Assembly (NCBI GenBank): GCA_017511715.1
Contig: JAFWJF010000007.1
Location: 70,421 to 134,420 of the forward strand
Length of the DNA: 64,000 bases
From: Alphaproteobacteria bacterium
Lineage (GTDB): Bacteria > Pseudomonadota > Alphaproteobacteria > Rs-D84
Reading direction: 5' to 3'
Every line of letters starts with the position of its first letter. The first letter of the stretch is position 1. Both the position numbers and the translations under genes were made by a program. Positions 43,706 to 52,219 of the stretch are shown here, piece by piece. The notes under the pieces were generated by a model. The model had not been told where the DNA came from. It ran no database searches and saw only the letters and a program-made list of their open reading frames with translations.

Positions 43706-44304
43706 TAAAAAGAAGTACTTTGTTTTCTGTTTTAATAACTGGATACAGTATTTTAAATCGACGCAAAAACTTTGTGCATAATTTTAGCCACAGTAAACGT
43801 GTTTTTTATAATAATATATGTATTTTGGGGTTGCGTGCGATTCCTTTCCTTCGCGTTTTATTATTGACTTCGATATGGCATGATGTTGGACAAAGTGATT
43901 TTAAACAACAGGCTAAATATCATCATATATATTCTGCCAGATTATTCAAATTTTTTACCAAAGAAAATAAATACACAGATATCGTTGTGAATATAATTTT
44001 ATGTCACAGAAATCGTGGTGCAAATGCGCAATATTGCCCCAAAACATTATTACAACAGGCCTTTTTTGATGCTGATAAATTGGACGTGTTAAATATACCA
44101 CGGTCAAAAAAATTGATAAAAATGTATTCGCGTGGTTTTTCATGTGGTGAATTTAATATCAAGGATACAATTTGTTTTTGGGAAGATTTTATCACAAATG
44201 GTGAAAATATTTTATTTTTAGAAAAATCTAAGAAACTATTCCGTCAAAGGAAAAATGCTTTCGTAAAATTTGTATCCGAAATCAAAGGAAAATATAATGT
44301 CTGA
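43702..44304 (+). CDS. HD-domain protein
   Basis: 200 residues of the HD superfamily. Metal residues H30 (NFSHSKRV), H60-D61 (SIWHDVGQ), His in ILCHRNRG and Asp in FDADKLDVL. Likely a phosphohydrolase acting on a nucleotide or other phosphate ester. Overlaps the radical SAM gene by 4 bp (ATGA), so translation is coupled. Not closely similar to the other HD protein at 16575. Confidence 0.75.
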   Translation: MIKRSTLFSVLITGYSILNRRKNFVHNFSHSKRVFYNNICILGLRAIPFLRVLLLTSIWHDVGQSDFKQQAKYHHIYSARLFKFFTKENKYTDIVVNIILCHRNRGANAQYCPKTLLQQAFFDADKLDVLNIPRSKKLIKMYSRGFSCGEFNIKDTICFWEDFITNGENILFLEKSKKLFRQRKNAFVKFVSEIKGKYNV

Positions 44305-45664
44305 TATGGAAAAAGTAGAAATTACAAATATGAATGTTTTTTTTGATTATATCAAAAAACATTTTTTTACCGGCATCACAAATCAGCAGTATTTATTAAA
44401 CAACACGCCGAACGGTGTATTGAATTCCATTTTGGAATCGTTAAAACAAGAGTTGTCGCCTGATAATGTAAAACAAATAAAAAATATATTGTTTTACAAA
44501 TGGATTTATACAAATGGTATGAAATCTTTGTTGCTGGACCAACAATCAGATTATATTGTAAAAACGGATGCTGGATATGAATTTGTGCCAAGGCAAGAAC
44601 TTTACGGACATTTATTACAAATCAAAGATTATTTTGATTATATGATAGATTTTTATATTAAAAAAAATATGTCTTATAAATTGAAATTGGCCCTGTTTAC
44701 ATCGGAAACATTTGAATCTGCGTTTCACAAGGCCAATATTGAATTTGAAAAACGGGTAAAAAGAAATTCTGCGTTGGGCATAGATAATGAAAAAAATATT
44801 TTAATGCATCTTGATAATGAATATAAGCTTGTAAAATTAAACACAGTGTATGATTTGGATTATGAAGGGTTATGTATCGGGCACTGTATTGGCGAGGGTG
44901 TCTTGGACAAAGAAATAAATGATAAAAAATCAACAATAACAGTTTGTTCTTTGCGTAAAGATATGTTGATGAAAGAACGCATATCTGGAAAAAACATAAT
45001 TCGGTCAATACCTTTTGCTTCAATTGTCATAGATCGTTTTGAAAAACGTCTAAACGGAAAATTATATGGCAATGTAATTTCCATTGAAGGACATATCGCA
45101 GGCACAGTAAGATATTATCTTAAAAACAAATTGGAAAAACAAGATGCATGGAAAGGCAGATTTCCACCATACGTTCATGCTATGCCAATATCAAACGAAG
45201 AAATTATGTTTCGTGATACAGAATTACAACAAACACTGATAAATTTATTTATGCAAAACGAATTGGTAATATGTGGCGAAAGAAAATATACGCCATGTTT
45301 GACCAAAGATTATAATATTGGTATGCCAACAACATATTCTGTACGCGTTAAAAACCAAGATGATTTAATTCGTGTCGCCAGTCACGGATTTCATCATATT
45401 GTTGTCCCGTCATATGATATTTTTATGTCAACAATTCAACCGATTAAGGTGGAAACTTTTGATAACAAAAATACAATAGATATAACAAAAGCTGGAACAT
45501 ACGATTTAACAGAATTGCAAAATTTAAATACAATAAATGTTTTTGCGAATTGTGTGACAATATATTGTTATAATTGTAATAATTTACAACGTGTGAATCG
45601 TTCGCCGGATACAAATGTGTTGATGGAGCGTAATAAATATAATATTATACAAAATATTCGTTAA
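44297..45664 (+). CDS. PcfJ-like protein of unknown function
   Basis: 455 residues from ATG 44297 (AAAGGA ribosome site), overlapping the HD gene by 8 bp. The recognisable part is EGLCIGHCIGEG (190-201), which with KSTITVCSLRKD and a following strand (PFASIVIDRFE, ISIEGHIAGTV) resembles the PcfJ-like core EG-x(n)-HCVG-Y ... IFSLR. The N-terminal ~180 residues are helical; the C-terminal ~120 hold Asn-rich beta-repeat-like text (TYDLTELQNLNTINVFANCVTIY). Function unknown; PcfJ-like proteins are best known from plasmids and mobile elements. Confidence 0.5.
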   Translation: MSDMEKVEITNMNVFFDYIKKHFFTGITNQQYLLNNTPNGVLNSILESLKQELSPDNVKQIKNILFYKWIYTNGMKSLLLDQQSDYIVKTDAGYEFVPRQELYGHLLQIKDYFDYMIDFYIKKNMSYKLKLALFTSETFESAFHKANIEFEKRVKRNSALGIDNEKNILMHLDNEYKLVKLNTVYDLDYEGLCIGHCIGEGVLDKEINDKKSTITVCSLRKDMLMKERISGKNIIRSIPFASIVIDRFEKRLNGKLYGNVISIEGHIAGTVRYYLKNKLEKQDAWKGRFPPYVHAMPISNEEIMFRDTELQQTLINLFMQNELVICGERKYTPCLTKDYNIGMPTTYSVRVKNQDDLIRVASHGFHHIVVPSYDIFMSTIQPIKVETFDNKNTIDITKAGTYDLTELQNLNTINVFANCVTIYCYNCNNLQRVNRSPDTNVLMERNKYNIIQNIR

Positions 45665-45675
45665 GGGATGTTTCA

Positions 45676-46545
45676 ATGAAAATATACAAAGATGGATGGT
45701 TAAAAACCGACGGCAAACACAAGATTTATTATATGCAATTGGGCAATCCAAATGGGATTCCGGTTTTGTCTTTTCATGCTGGTCCTGGTGATTGTTCATG
45801 GGCGGGATTTTATGATTTTTTGGACGAAACAAAGTATAATATTATAACATTCGATCAGCGTGGTTGTGGAAAATCTGAACCGTTCGGTGAAATCGCGGAT
45901 AATACAACCGACAAAATTTTGACTGATGCAAAGGAGTTGTTGGATTTTATAGGGATTCGCGAAAAATGTATTTTATTTGGTGGATCATGGGGCTCTGCAT
46001 TGGCGTTGTCTTTTGGCGCCAGATATCCAGACACAACAAAATCATTGGTGTTGTCAAATGTTCTGTTGGGGCGTCATCACGATTTAAAAAAACTTATGTG
46101 TGATTTAAAAATTTTTAAGCCGTTATCAAATTACAATGTTGATGAAAATAATATATTTTTGAAAATAAAACATGCAATACAAACTAATGATATTGAATTT
46201 ATATCAAAATACAATGATTATGAAATATACAAATACACTTTTCATAAAAATAACGGATTAAAAACAAATTTAGCTGGTAAAGATTTTTTGCAAAAACGTC
46301 TATATTGTCATTTTTTATGTAATAATTTATTTTTGCCGGATAATGGTATTGTGGATGAATTGACCGCGCTATCGGGAAAGCCGATTTATTTGGTGCACAA
46401 TAAATACGACCCAATATGTAATATAGAACAGGCGCATCTTTTAAAAAAACTGTTGCCACAAACCGAATTGGTCGTGTTAAATAAACGTGGACATGGGGGT
46501 GATTTTCAAATTGACACAATTAAAAAATTCTTTAAAAAAGCTTAA
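45676..46545 (+). CDS. Alpha/beta hydrolase, proline iminopeptidase-like (S33)
   Basis: 289 residues. Oxyanion motif HAGPGD (34-39; usually HGGPG), DQRGCGKSEP, nucleophile Ser104 in GGSWGS, Asp245 (HNKYDP) and His273 (KRGHGG) form a complete triad. Proline iminopeptidases release N-terminal proline; in peptide-maturation loci such enzymes trim leaders or residues, but here this is inference. AAGGGATG ribosome site; the 3' end overlaps the next gene. Confidence 0.8.
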   Translation: MKIYKDGWLKTDGKHKIYYMQLGNPNGIPVLSFHAGPGDCSWAGFYDFLDETKYNIITFDQRGCGKSEPFGEIADNTTDKILTDAKELLDFIGIREKCILFGGSWGSALALSFGARYPDTTKSLVLSNVLLGRHHDLKKLMCDLKIFKPLSNYNVDENNIFLKIKHAIQTNDIEFISKYNDYEIYKYTFHKNNGLKTNLAGKDFLQKRLYCHFLCNNLFLPDNGIVDELTALSGKPIYLVHNKYDPICNIEQAHLLKKLLPQTELVVLNKRGHGGDFQIDTIKKFFKKA

Positions 46546-47737
46546 TATATGCCTGGTTTACCCTGGATATCCACCATACGAACGGGAGTCCGGGGGAATT
46601 GCATCTTATGTCCAAGAAAATGTAAGGTTTTTAACCGCCATGGGGCATAATGTTGTTGTTATTTCGCGTGCACCGGATATATCGCATGTTATAGAAACAA
46701 ATACCGATAAAACAAAAATAATATATTTGCCTCATTTTCTGCCACGCATCTGCAAATTTTTTACCCCACTAAAATTTAATAAATATGGTGCATATTTTTA
46801 TTCATACAAAGCATATAAACAATTAAAAAAAATAGAAAAAGAAAATCATATTCACTTTGATGTCATCGAAACCAGCGATTGGGGCGGCGAAGGTTATTTC
46901 TTTGTAAAAAAATTCCAAGACAGGACAATTATAAAATGTGACACCCCCAGTTTTATATCGGAATCATACAACCCCAACAATCCAGCGTATCTAAGTTCTT
47001 TTGTAAAGAAATTGGAACAAAGAACATTATTGAATGCGAAAAACATTGTCACAAACAGCAAAATTTTGATGCAAAAAATCTGTGCTGTGTTGCACAAAGA
47101 TTTACCATTCACATTGGTACAATTGTCAATAAAAACAACACCAATTAAAAAAACAAAATACACCAATAAATTTTCAAAAAACAATCCAATGAAAATAATA
47201 TTTTCTGGTCGCATAGAAGAACGCAAAGGGATTTTTGGTTTAATAGATGCTATAAAACAACTTCGAAAAAAAGGATTGTATATAGAACTTCATTGCTTTG
47301 GTGCGACAACGCCAATGAAACATACGGACAGTATAACACTATTAAAAAACGAGGGGTATAGTTGGCTCCATTTTTATGGACAAATTCCCAGAGACCAAAT
47401 AATAAAAGAATATAAAAATTACGATTTGTGTGTTGTGCCGTCAGTGTTTGATAGTTTTTGTCTGACGGCATTAGAAGCGATATTGTCAAAAATTCCAACT
47501 ATTGTTTCAGATACAACAGGCATTTCAGATTTAATATCGGATAAATTTCTTGTCTTCTCTTTTCCCAGAGACATTATATCAAAAATAAAGGATGTGTATT
47601 TTAATTACGCATCCTATGCACGAAAGACAGATTTGGTATTGGATGATTTACTTTGTGAAACCGATAGAGCAAATATTGATCGCATGACATATTACTTTAA
47701 AATTGCCAAACAAAATAATTTAAAATCAAAGTGTTAA
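46511..47737 (+). CDS. Family 4 glycosyltransferase
   Basis: 408 residues, GT-B fold. N-terminal acceptor domain LNICLVYPGYPPYERESGGIASYV (donor-side G-G-I loop), C-terminal donor domain with FSGRIEERKG, LHFYGQIP and the E-x7-E motif region SVFDSFCLTALEAILSKIP. The start is placed at a TTG (46511) preceded by GGGGGTGA, the same ribosome site as rpsU; GTG 46487 and ATG 46493 are alternatives. It overlaps the hydrolase gene and closes the operon. Confidence 0.82.
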   Translation: MTQLKNSLKKLNICLVYPGYPPYERESGGIASYVQENVRFLTAMGHNVVVISRAPDISHVIETNTDKTKIIYLPHFLPRICKFFTPLKFNKYGAYFYSYKAYKQLKKIEKENHIHFDVIETSDWGGEGYFFVKKFQDRTIIKCDTPSFISESYNPNNPAYLSSFVKKLEQRTLLNAKNIVTNSKILMQKICAVLHKDLPFTLVQLSIKTTPIKKTKYTNKFSKNNPMKIIFSGRIEERKGIFGLIDAIKQLRKKGLYIELHCFGATTPMKHTDSITLLKNEGYSWLHFYGQIPRDQIIKEYKNYDLCVVPSVFDSFCLTALEAILSKIPTIVSDTTGISDLISDKFLVFSFPRDIISKIKDVYFNYASYARKTDLVLDDLLCETDRANIDRMTYYFKIAKQNNLKSKC

Positions 47738-47774
47738 ACCATAACTTGTTTGATCAAAGCACGAAAGCCTGTCT

Positions 47775-47996
47775 TTGTTTAAGGATCGAAAATATGCTAA
47801 TAATTCCTACCTTAAGATATCGGGTTCAATATCTTATGCTTTAACATATTTGTATCGTTCATATAGAACCTTTTATTTACTGAATCCTAAAATTAGGAGA
47901 AAACTGGCATCGCATTTTTTGGCAAGATATATAAATATCATAAACATGGGCGGATTGTTGGCAACTGGCGATATACATTGGAAATATCGTGGCTAA
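47775..47996 (+). pseudogene. Possible gene remnant
   Basis: A 73-codon open frame (TTG start, no ribosome site). The reading YRTFYLLNPKIRRKLASHFL looks protein-like, followed by MGGLLATGDIHWKYRG. No family recognised. It may be the end of a decayed glycan-locus gene or chance. Otherwise 47738-48010 holds nothing clear. Confidence 0.3.
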
Positions 47997-48013
47997 AAAC
48001 CGCCGGAAATGGG

Positions 48014-48053
48014 GCAAAAAAGAACATCCCGTGGAATTTCCACGGGATGTTCA
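48014..48053 (-). terminator. Terminator of tRNA-Ser
   Basis: Perfect 13-bp stem GAACATCCCGTGG/CCACGGGATGTTC followed on the minus strand by TTTTTT. Confidence 0.9.
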
Positions 48054-48060
48054 ATATTCC

Positions 48061-48150
48061 TGGCGGATGGTGAGGGATTCGAACCCCCGGACGAGTTGCC
48101 CCGTCAGCGGTTTTCAAGACCGTCGCATTCGACCGCTCTGCCAACCATCC
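48061..48150 (-). tRNA. tRNA-Ser (anticodon TGA)
   Basis: A 90-nt class II tRNA with long variable arm. Acceptor GGATGGT/ACCATCC, discriminator G, CCA encoded, anticodon loop CTTGAAA. Confidence 0.95.
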
Positions 48151-48208
48151 TGAACTATTTTTGCATGCACAGTTTATATTCAGCACAGCCAAAAGTCAAA
48201 CGTTTTGT

Positions 48209-48241
48209 TTAACCTTCCATATCATTTTTCATAATTCTCAT
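48209..48241 (-). CDS. Possible 10-residue mini-ORF
   Basis: ATG with a very good ribosome site (AAAAGGAGAAAAT) opens a frame reading MRIMKNDMEG and stop, between lgt and tRNA-Ser. Either a tiny peptide or the start of a decayed gene. Confidence 0.2.
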   Translation of the reverse strand: MRIMKNDMEG

Positions 48242-48270
48242 ATTTTCTCCTTTTGTACATATTAAAATTG

Positions 48271-49092
48271 TTACTTGTGTTTCTTCATTGCACAAGTTAA
48301 AACAATTACACCAATAATGAACACAGCCCCTGAAAGTAGCATTCCCATTGTCAAACCCCAGCTGGTAAGGAAACCAATTTGGGAATCTGGTTGACGAAAT
48401 TGTTCACAGAACACACGAAATACCGCATACAATATACAAAATATACCAGATAAAGCCCCCGTGTGTTTCCTTAAATTTGTTTTCCAATAAAGCAACCACA
48501 TTATCAAGAATAAAACAAACCCTTCAAGCGTTGCTTCATAAAGGGGGCTTGGGTGGCGCGGAATATCTGTTTGCCCAACAAAAACTATGCCCAACGGAGA
48601 ATTTGTGACACGACCCATTACTTCCATATTTATAAAGTTTGCTATTCGCCCAAGCCCTAAGCCTATTGGTGCTAAAACGGTTAAAATGTCTAAAATCTTG
48701 AAAGAATTTTTTGTTATTGAACCTTTTGCAAAATGTTGATTTTTTACGAACAAGAATGTAGCCGCTATTGCCCCCAGAAAACCACCATGGAAACTCATAC
48801 CGCCATGCCAAAGTGCAAATATTTCCAACGGATTAAACAGAAAATATGGCAAATTATAGAATAACACATAGCCCAATCGTCCACCAACAATTACCCCCAA
48901 TACGAAGTACGAAAGAAAATCATCCATTTGACTTTTAGAAAGGATGATTTCGCCATCTTTTCTGCTTGTTAAATATTTCATTATGAAAAAACCGACTACA
49001 AACGCGACAATATATGCCAGCGCATACCACCGTACAGGCAAGCCCAAAACAGAAAATGCAACAGGGTTAATTGGATTGATAATGATTGACAT
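48271..49092 (-). CDS. lgt: Prolipoprotein diacylglyceryl transferase
   Basis: Inner-membrane enzyme that moves diacylglycerol from phosphatidylglycerol to the lipobox cysteine of prolipoproteins. 273 residues with seven predicted helices. HGGMSFHGG and the Lgt signature GRIANFINMEVMGRVT (catalytic Arg, Asn, Glu, Gly) are intact, as is the C-terminal YAVFRVFCEQFRQPD. Alone on its strand. Confidence 0.95.
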   Translation of the reverse strand: MSIIINPINPVAFSVLGLPVRWYALAYIVAFVVGFFIMKYLTSRKDGEIILSKSQMDDFLSYFVLGVIVGGRLGYVLFYNLPYFLFNPLEIFALWHGGMSFHGGFLGAIAATFLFVKNQHFAKGSITKNSFKILDILTVLAPIGLGLGRIANFINMEVMGRVTNSPLGIVFVGQTDIPRHPSPLYEATLEGFVLFLIMWLLYWKTNLRKHTGALSGIFCILYAVFRVFCEQFRQPDSQIGFLTSWGLTMGMLLSGAVFIIGVIVLTCAMKKHK

Positions 49093-49143
49093 GCTAATAC
49101 ATCCTTTTGTGGTATTGTATTATCAAAAGCCTATTCTTTTCAA

Positions 49144-49178
49144 CAAAAAATCAAGGTCGCAAACAGGCGACCTTGATT
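49144..49178 (-). terminator. Terminator
   Basis: Perfect 10-bp stem TCAAGGTCGC/GCGACCTTGA with T runs on the minus strand; serves the small gene at 49194-49508. Confidence 0.8.
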
Positions 49179-49193
49179 TGAAGACTTTTTCAA

Positions 49194-49508
49194 TTATCTC
49201 TTGTGTGTACGAATTCTCTTTTCTATTTCAATTTGCATAGTTATTACAGTAATCGAAAATTCACAATTTTGTTTAATTTCACGACATTTTTTCAGACGTT
49301 TTATATCTTGTTCTGATACTGGCATCCCAGCTTTGCGCGCATCTTCAATCTTTTTTTCCAAAGATTTTATTTCGATGTTCATCTGTTTTATAACATTTTT
49401 TTTGTCTTTAATATAATCTGATTTTTCTGTTGCGAAACCGTTTGGAATATATTGTCTGCATGGTCTCAATTCCATATTTTCCGTTATTCTGATGTCTATA
49501 GTTATCAT
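49194..49508 (-). CDS. Small coiled-coil protein, unrecognised
   Basis: 104 residues from ATG 49508 (AAGGGGTGC ribosome site). Short beta start (MITIDIRITENMEL), then a long charged helix (KDKKNVIKQMNIEIKSLEKKIEDARKAG) and a second helix to the C-terminus, likely a helical hairpin. No signal peptide. Family unknown; a longer frame to 49577 lacks a ribosome site. Confidence 0.6.
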   Translation of the reverse strand: MITIDIRITENMELRPCRQYIPNGFATEKSDYIKDKKNVIKQMNIEIKSLEKKIEDARKAGMPVSEQDIKRLKKCREIKQNCEFSITVITMQIEIEKRIRTHKR

Positions 49509-49655
49509 AAGCACCCCTTTTGGTTTGTTTAAGCACATTATACTTGACAAAAATCGGTTTGTCAAATAAAAAATCAAAAAAATTTATGTTTTGTTATCTC
49601 TTGAATTATTACCCATTGTGTATTATATTTTCAGCATAACAAAACAAAGGAGAAC

Positions 49656-50360
49656 ATGATGGCTATAGCAAAATCTGTGTCCAAAACGGTTAGCGGCATA
49701 GAATTATATCTTAGGAAAATTTTCAGTTTAATGACTGGTGCAGTTGGCATAACAGCATTGACTACTTTTATTATGATGGCGACTGGTGCATGGACTGCGT
49801 TGATTAGCAACGGCGGTTTATCCGTTACATATTACATTATCGCATTTGGCGGTTTGGGCTTGTCGCTTTGGGCACAAGCGCGCGCATTTAACATGAAACC
49901 CGCAACCGCAAAAATATTGTTATTTTTGTATTCAATTTTGATGGGCGTGGCATTAACGCCGATGATTTTGGTGTCATCATTTTCGACAATCATGATTGCC
50001 CTTGTTTTGGCCGCGGTCATGTTTGCCTGTATGGCGTTGTTCGGATATAAAACCGCGAAAGACTTATCGTTCCTTGGTATATTCCTTTTCTTAGGCATGA
50101 TTGGTTTATTGTTGGTTGGAATTGTGTCTATATTCACGGGGCCAATGGGCGTGGTGTTTAATCAGGTTGTATGCTTGCTGGGTGTATTAATATTTGCGCT
50201 TTTTGCTGCATATGATATGCAAAATCTGAAAAACGCTTATTATGCGGTTGGCAACGGCGAACAGAAAGACCAATTGGCTGTACTTGGCGCATTGCACATG
50301 TATATATCTTTTGTGGCAATGTTCGAATACATATTGGGACTTCTGAACAGCAGAGATTAA
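49656..50360 (+). CDS. Bax inhibitor-1/YccA family membrane protein
   Basis: 234 residues, about seven membrane helices. Family motifs: RKIFSLMTGAVGITALTTF at the N-terminus, and the C-terminal AAYDMQNLKNAYY and ALHMYISFVAMFEYILGLL. Bacterial homologues (YccA, YetJ) act as FtsH modulator or Ca2+ leak channel; the exact role here is open. AAAGGAGA ribosome site. Ferredoxin gene follows after 25 bp, so the two may be cotranscribed. Confidence 0.9.
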   Translation: MMAIAKSVSKTVSGIELYLRKIFSLMTGAVGITALTTFIMMATGAWTALISNGGLSVTYYIIAFGGLGLSLWAQARAFNMKPATAKILLFLYSILMGVALTPMILVSSFSTIMIALVLAAVMFACMALFGYKTAKDLSFLGIFLFLGMIGLLLVGIVSIFTGPMGVVFNQVVCLLGVLIFALFAAYDMQNLKNAYYAVGNGEQKDQLAVLGALHMYISFVAMFEYILGLLNSRD

Positions 50361-50385
50361 GAAACAAGAAGAAAAGGAAAACAAA

Positions 50386-50565
50386 ATGGCTTATAAAATA
50401 GACAAAACAAAATGTATTGGATGTCATACTTGCATGGGGGTGTGTCCTGCGATGGCTATTATTGATGCAGAAGGTGGCAAATGCGCAATAGACAAGAACA
50501 AATGTATGGGATGCGGTACCTGTGCAGCGGTTTGTCCAGTCAATGCGATTGAACCTGATTTATAA
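50386..50565 (+). CDS. 2x[4Fe-4S] ferredoxin
   Basis: A 59-residue electron carrier. Two complete C-x2-C-x2-C-x3-C-P motifs: CIGCHTCMGVCP and CMGCGTCAAVCP. AAAGGAAA ribosome site. Bacterial low-potential ferredoxins of this kind serve anaerobic redox enzymes and radical SAM proteins. It sits between the BI-1 family gene and glyS. Confidence 0.93.
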   Translation: MAYKIDKTKCIGCHTCMGVCPAMAIIDAEGGKCAIDKNKCMGCGTCAAVCPVNAIEPDL

Positions 50566-50623
50566 GTTGAAAAAGAATTAAAAAGGTCTAATATTATCGG
50601 CAGTAAAATTATAGGGGTAAAAA

Positions 50624-51985
50624 ATGCCAGCAAAATCAGTAAATGACATAGTTGCACTTTGCAAAAGACGGGGTTTTATTTTCACAGGTTCTGAAATTTA
50701 TGGTGGACTTGGTGGGGCTTATGACTATGGTCCATACGGTGTTGAATTGATGCGCAATATTCGCAACGCATGGTGGAACGCAATGATTTATGCACGCAAT
50801 GATATCGAAGGATTGGATGCAGCCTTGATTTCTAATCGTTTGATGTGGAAATATTCTGGTCACGAAGGCAGTTTTTCTGACCCATTGGTTGAATGCAAAA
50901 AATGTGGTGCACGCATGCGTCAGGATAAAATGAAGGATCCAACAAAATGCGACAACTGTGGCAGCACTGATATCACCGAACCACGCGCATATCAATTAAT
51001 GATGGGTTTGTCAATTGGTGCAATGGCAGATGGCGCAATCAATGCCTATTTGCGACCAGAAACCGCAACAACAACTTATGTTAATTTCAAGAATGTCCTT
51101 GATTCTAAACCACACAAATTACCATTTGGAATCGCCCAAATTGGAAAGGCGTTCCGTAATGAAATCTCTCCGCGCGGTTTCGTTTTCCGCATGCGCGAAT
51201 TTGAACAGGCTGAAATGCAATATTTTGTTAACCCAAGTGAAGATGAAAAGTATTTTGAATATTGGAAGGCTACCCGTCTTGCATGGTGGATAAATGTTTT
51301 GGGGATACCCGCAGAAAAACTTCGTTTCTTACCACATGTAAAATTGGCTCACTATGCAAAAGCAGCAGTTGACATCGAATATGCTTTCCCAGATGGTTTT
51401 GATGAAGTCGAAGGTGTCCACAATCGTCAAGATTTTGATTTGGGTTCTCATACCAAGGCGCAAAATGAATTCAAATTGGCTGCTAATGTTATGGAAAACA
51501 AAGATTCCACAACTAAATTGTCTTACAGTGATGCTCAAACCGGCGAAAACTTTATTCCGTATGTGATTGAAACTGCGATGGGTGTAAATCGCGCTATGTT
51601 GGCAGTTATGATAGAAGCATATGATGAAGAAGACCTGGGAGATGGAAAATCACGCATAGTGTTAAGATTAAAACCTTGGTTATCACCGGTCAAAGCCGCT
51701 GTTATTCCTCTGGTTCGTAATGTTCCTGAAATCGTAGATTTATCAAATAAAATTGTTGATGAATTGCGTGGCTTAGGAATCGGTAAAATAGAACTGGAAA
51801 ATTCTGGAAACATTGGTAAAAACTATCGCCGTCACGATGAAATTGGAACGCCGATTTGTATAACAGTTGACCACCAAACATTGGAAGATGGCACTGTCAC
51901 AATAAGATATCGCGATACAATGGAACAAGAACGGATAAAAACAACCGATATTGCAAAAAAATTACTTGAAATAGTAAAGCATTAA
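50624..51985 (+). CDS. glyS: Glycyl-tRNA synthetase, dimeric (alpha2) type
   Basis: Charges tRNA-Gly. 453 residues, single-chain class II enzyme of the archaeal/eukaryotic and Gram-positive type, not the alpha2-beta2 (GlyQ+GlyS) form usual in Proteobacteria. Motifs: IYGGLGGAYDYGPYGVEL at the N-terminus, a zinc-ribbon insert (CKKCG, CDNCG), motif 2 FRNEISPRGFVFRMREFEQAE, motif 3 GVNRAML, and a C-terminal anticodon-binding domain. Good SD is not obvious (AGGGG 8 nt upstream). Confidence 0.93.
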   Translation: MPAKSVNDIVALCKRRGFIFTGSEIYGGLGGAYDYGPYGVELMRNIRNAWWNAMIYARNDIEGLDAALISNRLMWKYSGHEGSFSDPLVECKKCGARMRQDKMKDPTKCDNCGSTDITEPRAYQLMMGLSIGAMADGAINAYLRPETATTTYVNFKNVLDSKPHKLPFGIAQIGKAFRNEISPRGFVFRMREFEQAEMQYFVNPSEDEKYFEYWKATRLAWWINVLGIPAEKLRFLPHVKLAHYAKAAVDIEYAFPDGFDEVEGVHNRQDFDLGSHTKAQNEFKLAANVMENKDSTTKLSYSDAQTGENFIPYVIETAMGVNRAMLAVMIEAYDEEDLGDGKSRIVLRLKPWLSPVKAAVIPLVRNVPEIVDLSNKIVDELRGLGIGKIELENSGNIGKNYRRHDEIGTPICITVDHQTLEDGTVTIRYRDTMEQERIKTTDIAKKLLEIVKH

Positions 51986-51994
51986 ACAATAAAC

Positions 51995-52023
51995 AAAAAC
52001 CGCCATTTAGGCGGTTTTTGTTT
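51995..52023 (+). terminator. Terminator of glyS
   Basis: AAACCGCC/GGCGGTTT stem followed by TTGTTT. Confidence 0.85.
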
Positions 52024-52048
52024 ATAAAAAATTGTTGCTTTTCATATT

Positions 52049-52077
52049 TTGTTAATCAAGTCAAGACAATTTATATT
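52049..52077 (+). promoter_or_regulatory. Promoter upstream of the outer-membrane protein gene
   Basis: TTGTTA, 17 bp, TATATT. A second possible promoter is TTGACT (52078) with TAAAAA 16 bp further. Confidence 0.5.
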
Positions 52078-52106
52078 TTGACTTTATTTCCATAATATAT
52101 AAAAAT

Positions 52107-52205
52107 ATGTCTGCCTTATCGCAAAGCGTACTATTGCCAATAATGGGTGGTATGGATGGGGCACCGGTCTTGCCAATAATGGGGGTCGGTTATTTCATCA
52201 AATAA
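52107..52205 (+). CDS. Possible 32-residue peptide with a VLPIMG repeat
   Basis: ATG-to-TAA frame of 33 codons ending 14 bp before the outer-membrane protein start. It contains VLLPIMGG and VLPIMGVG, encoded by a 14-bp direct repeat TTGCCAATAATGGG at 52134 and 52170. Hydrophobic and glycine rich. No clear ribosome site at the first ATG. Could be a leader peptide, a small membrane protein, or regulatory repeats in the 5' UTR. Confidence 0.35.
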   Translation: MSALSQSVLLPIMGGMDGAPVLPIMGVGYFIK

Positions 52206-52219
52206 AAAAGGAGAAATGG

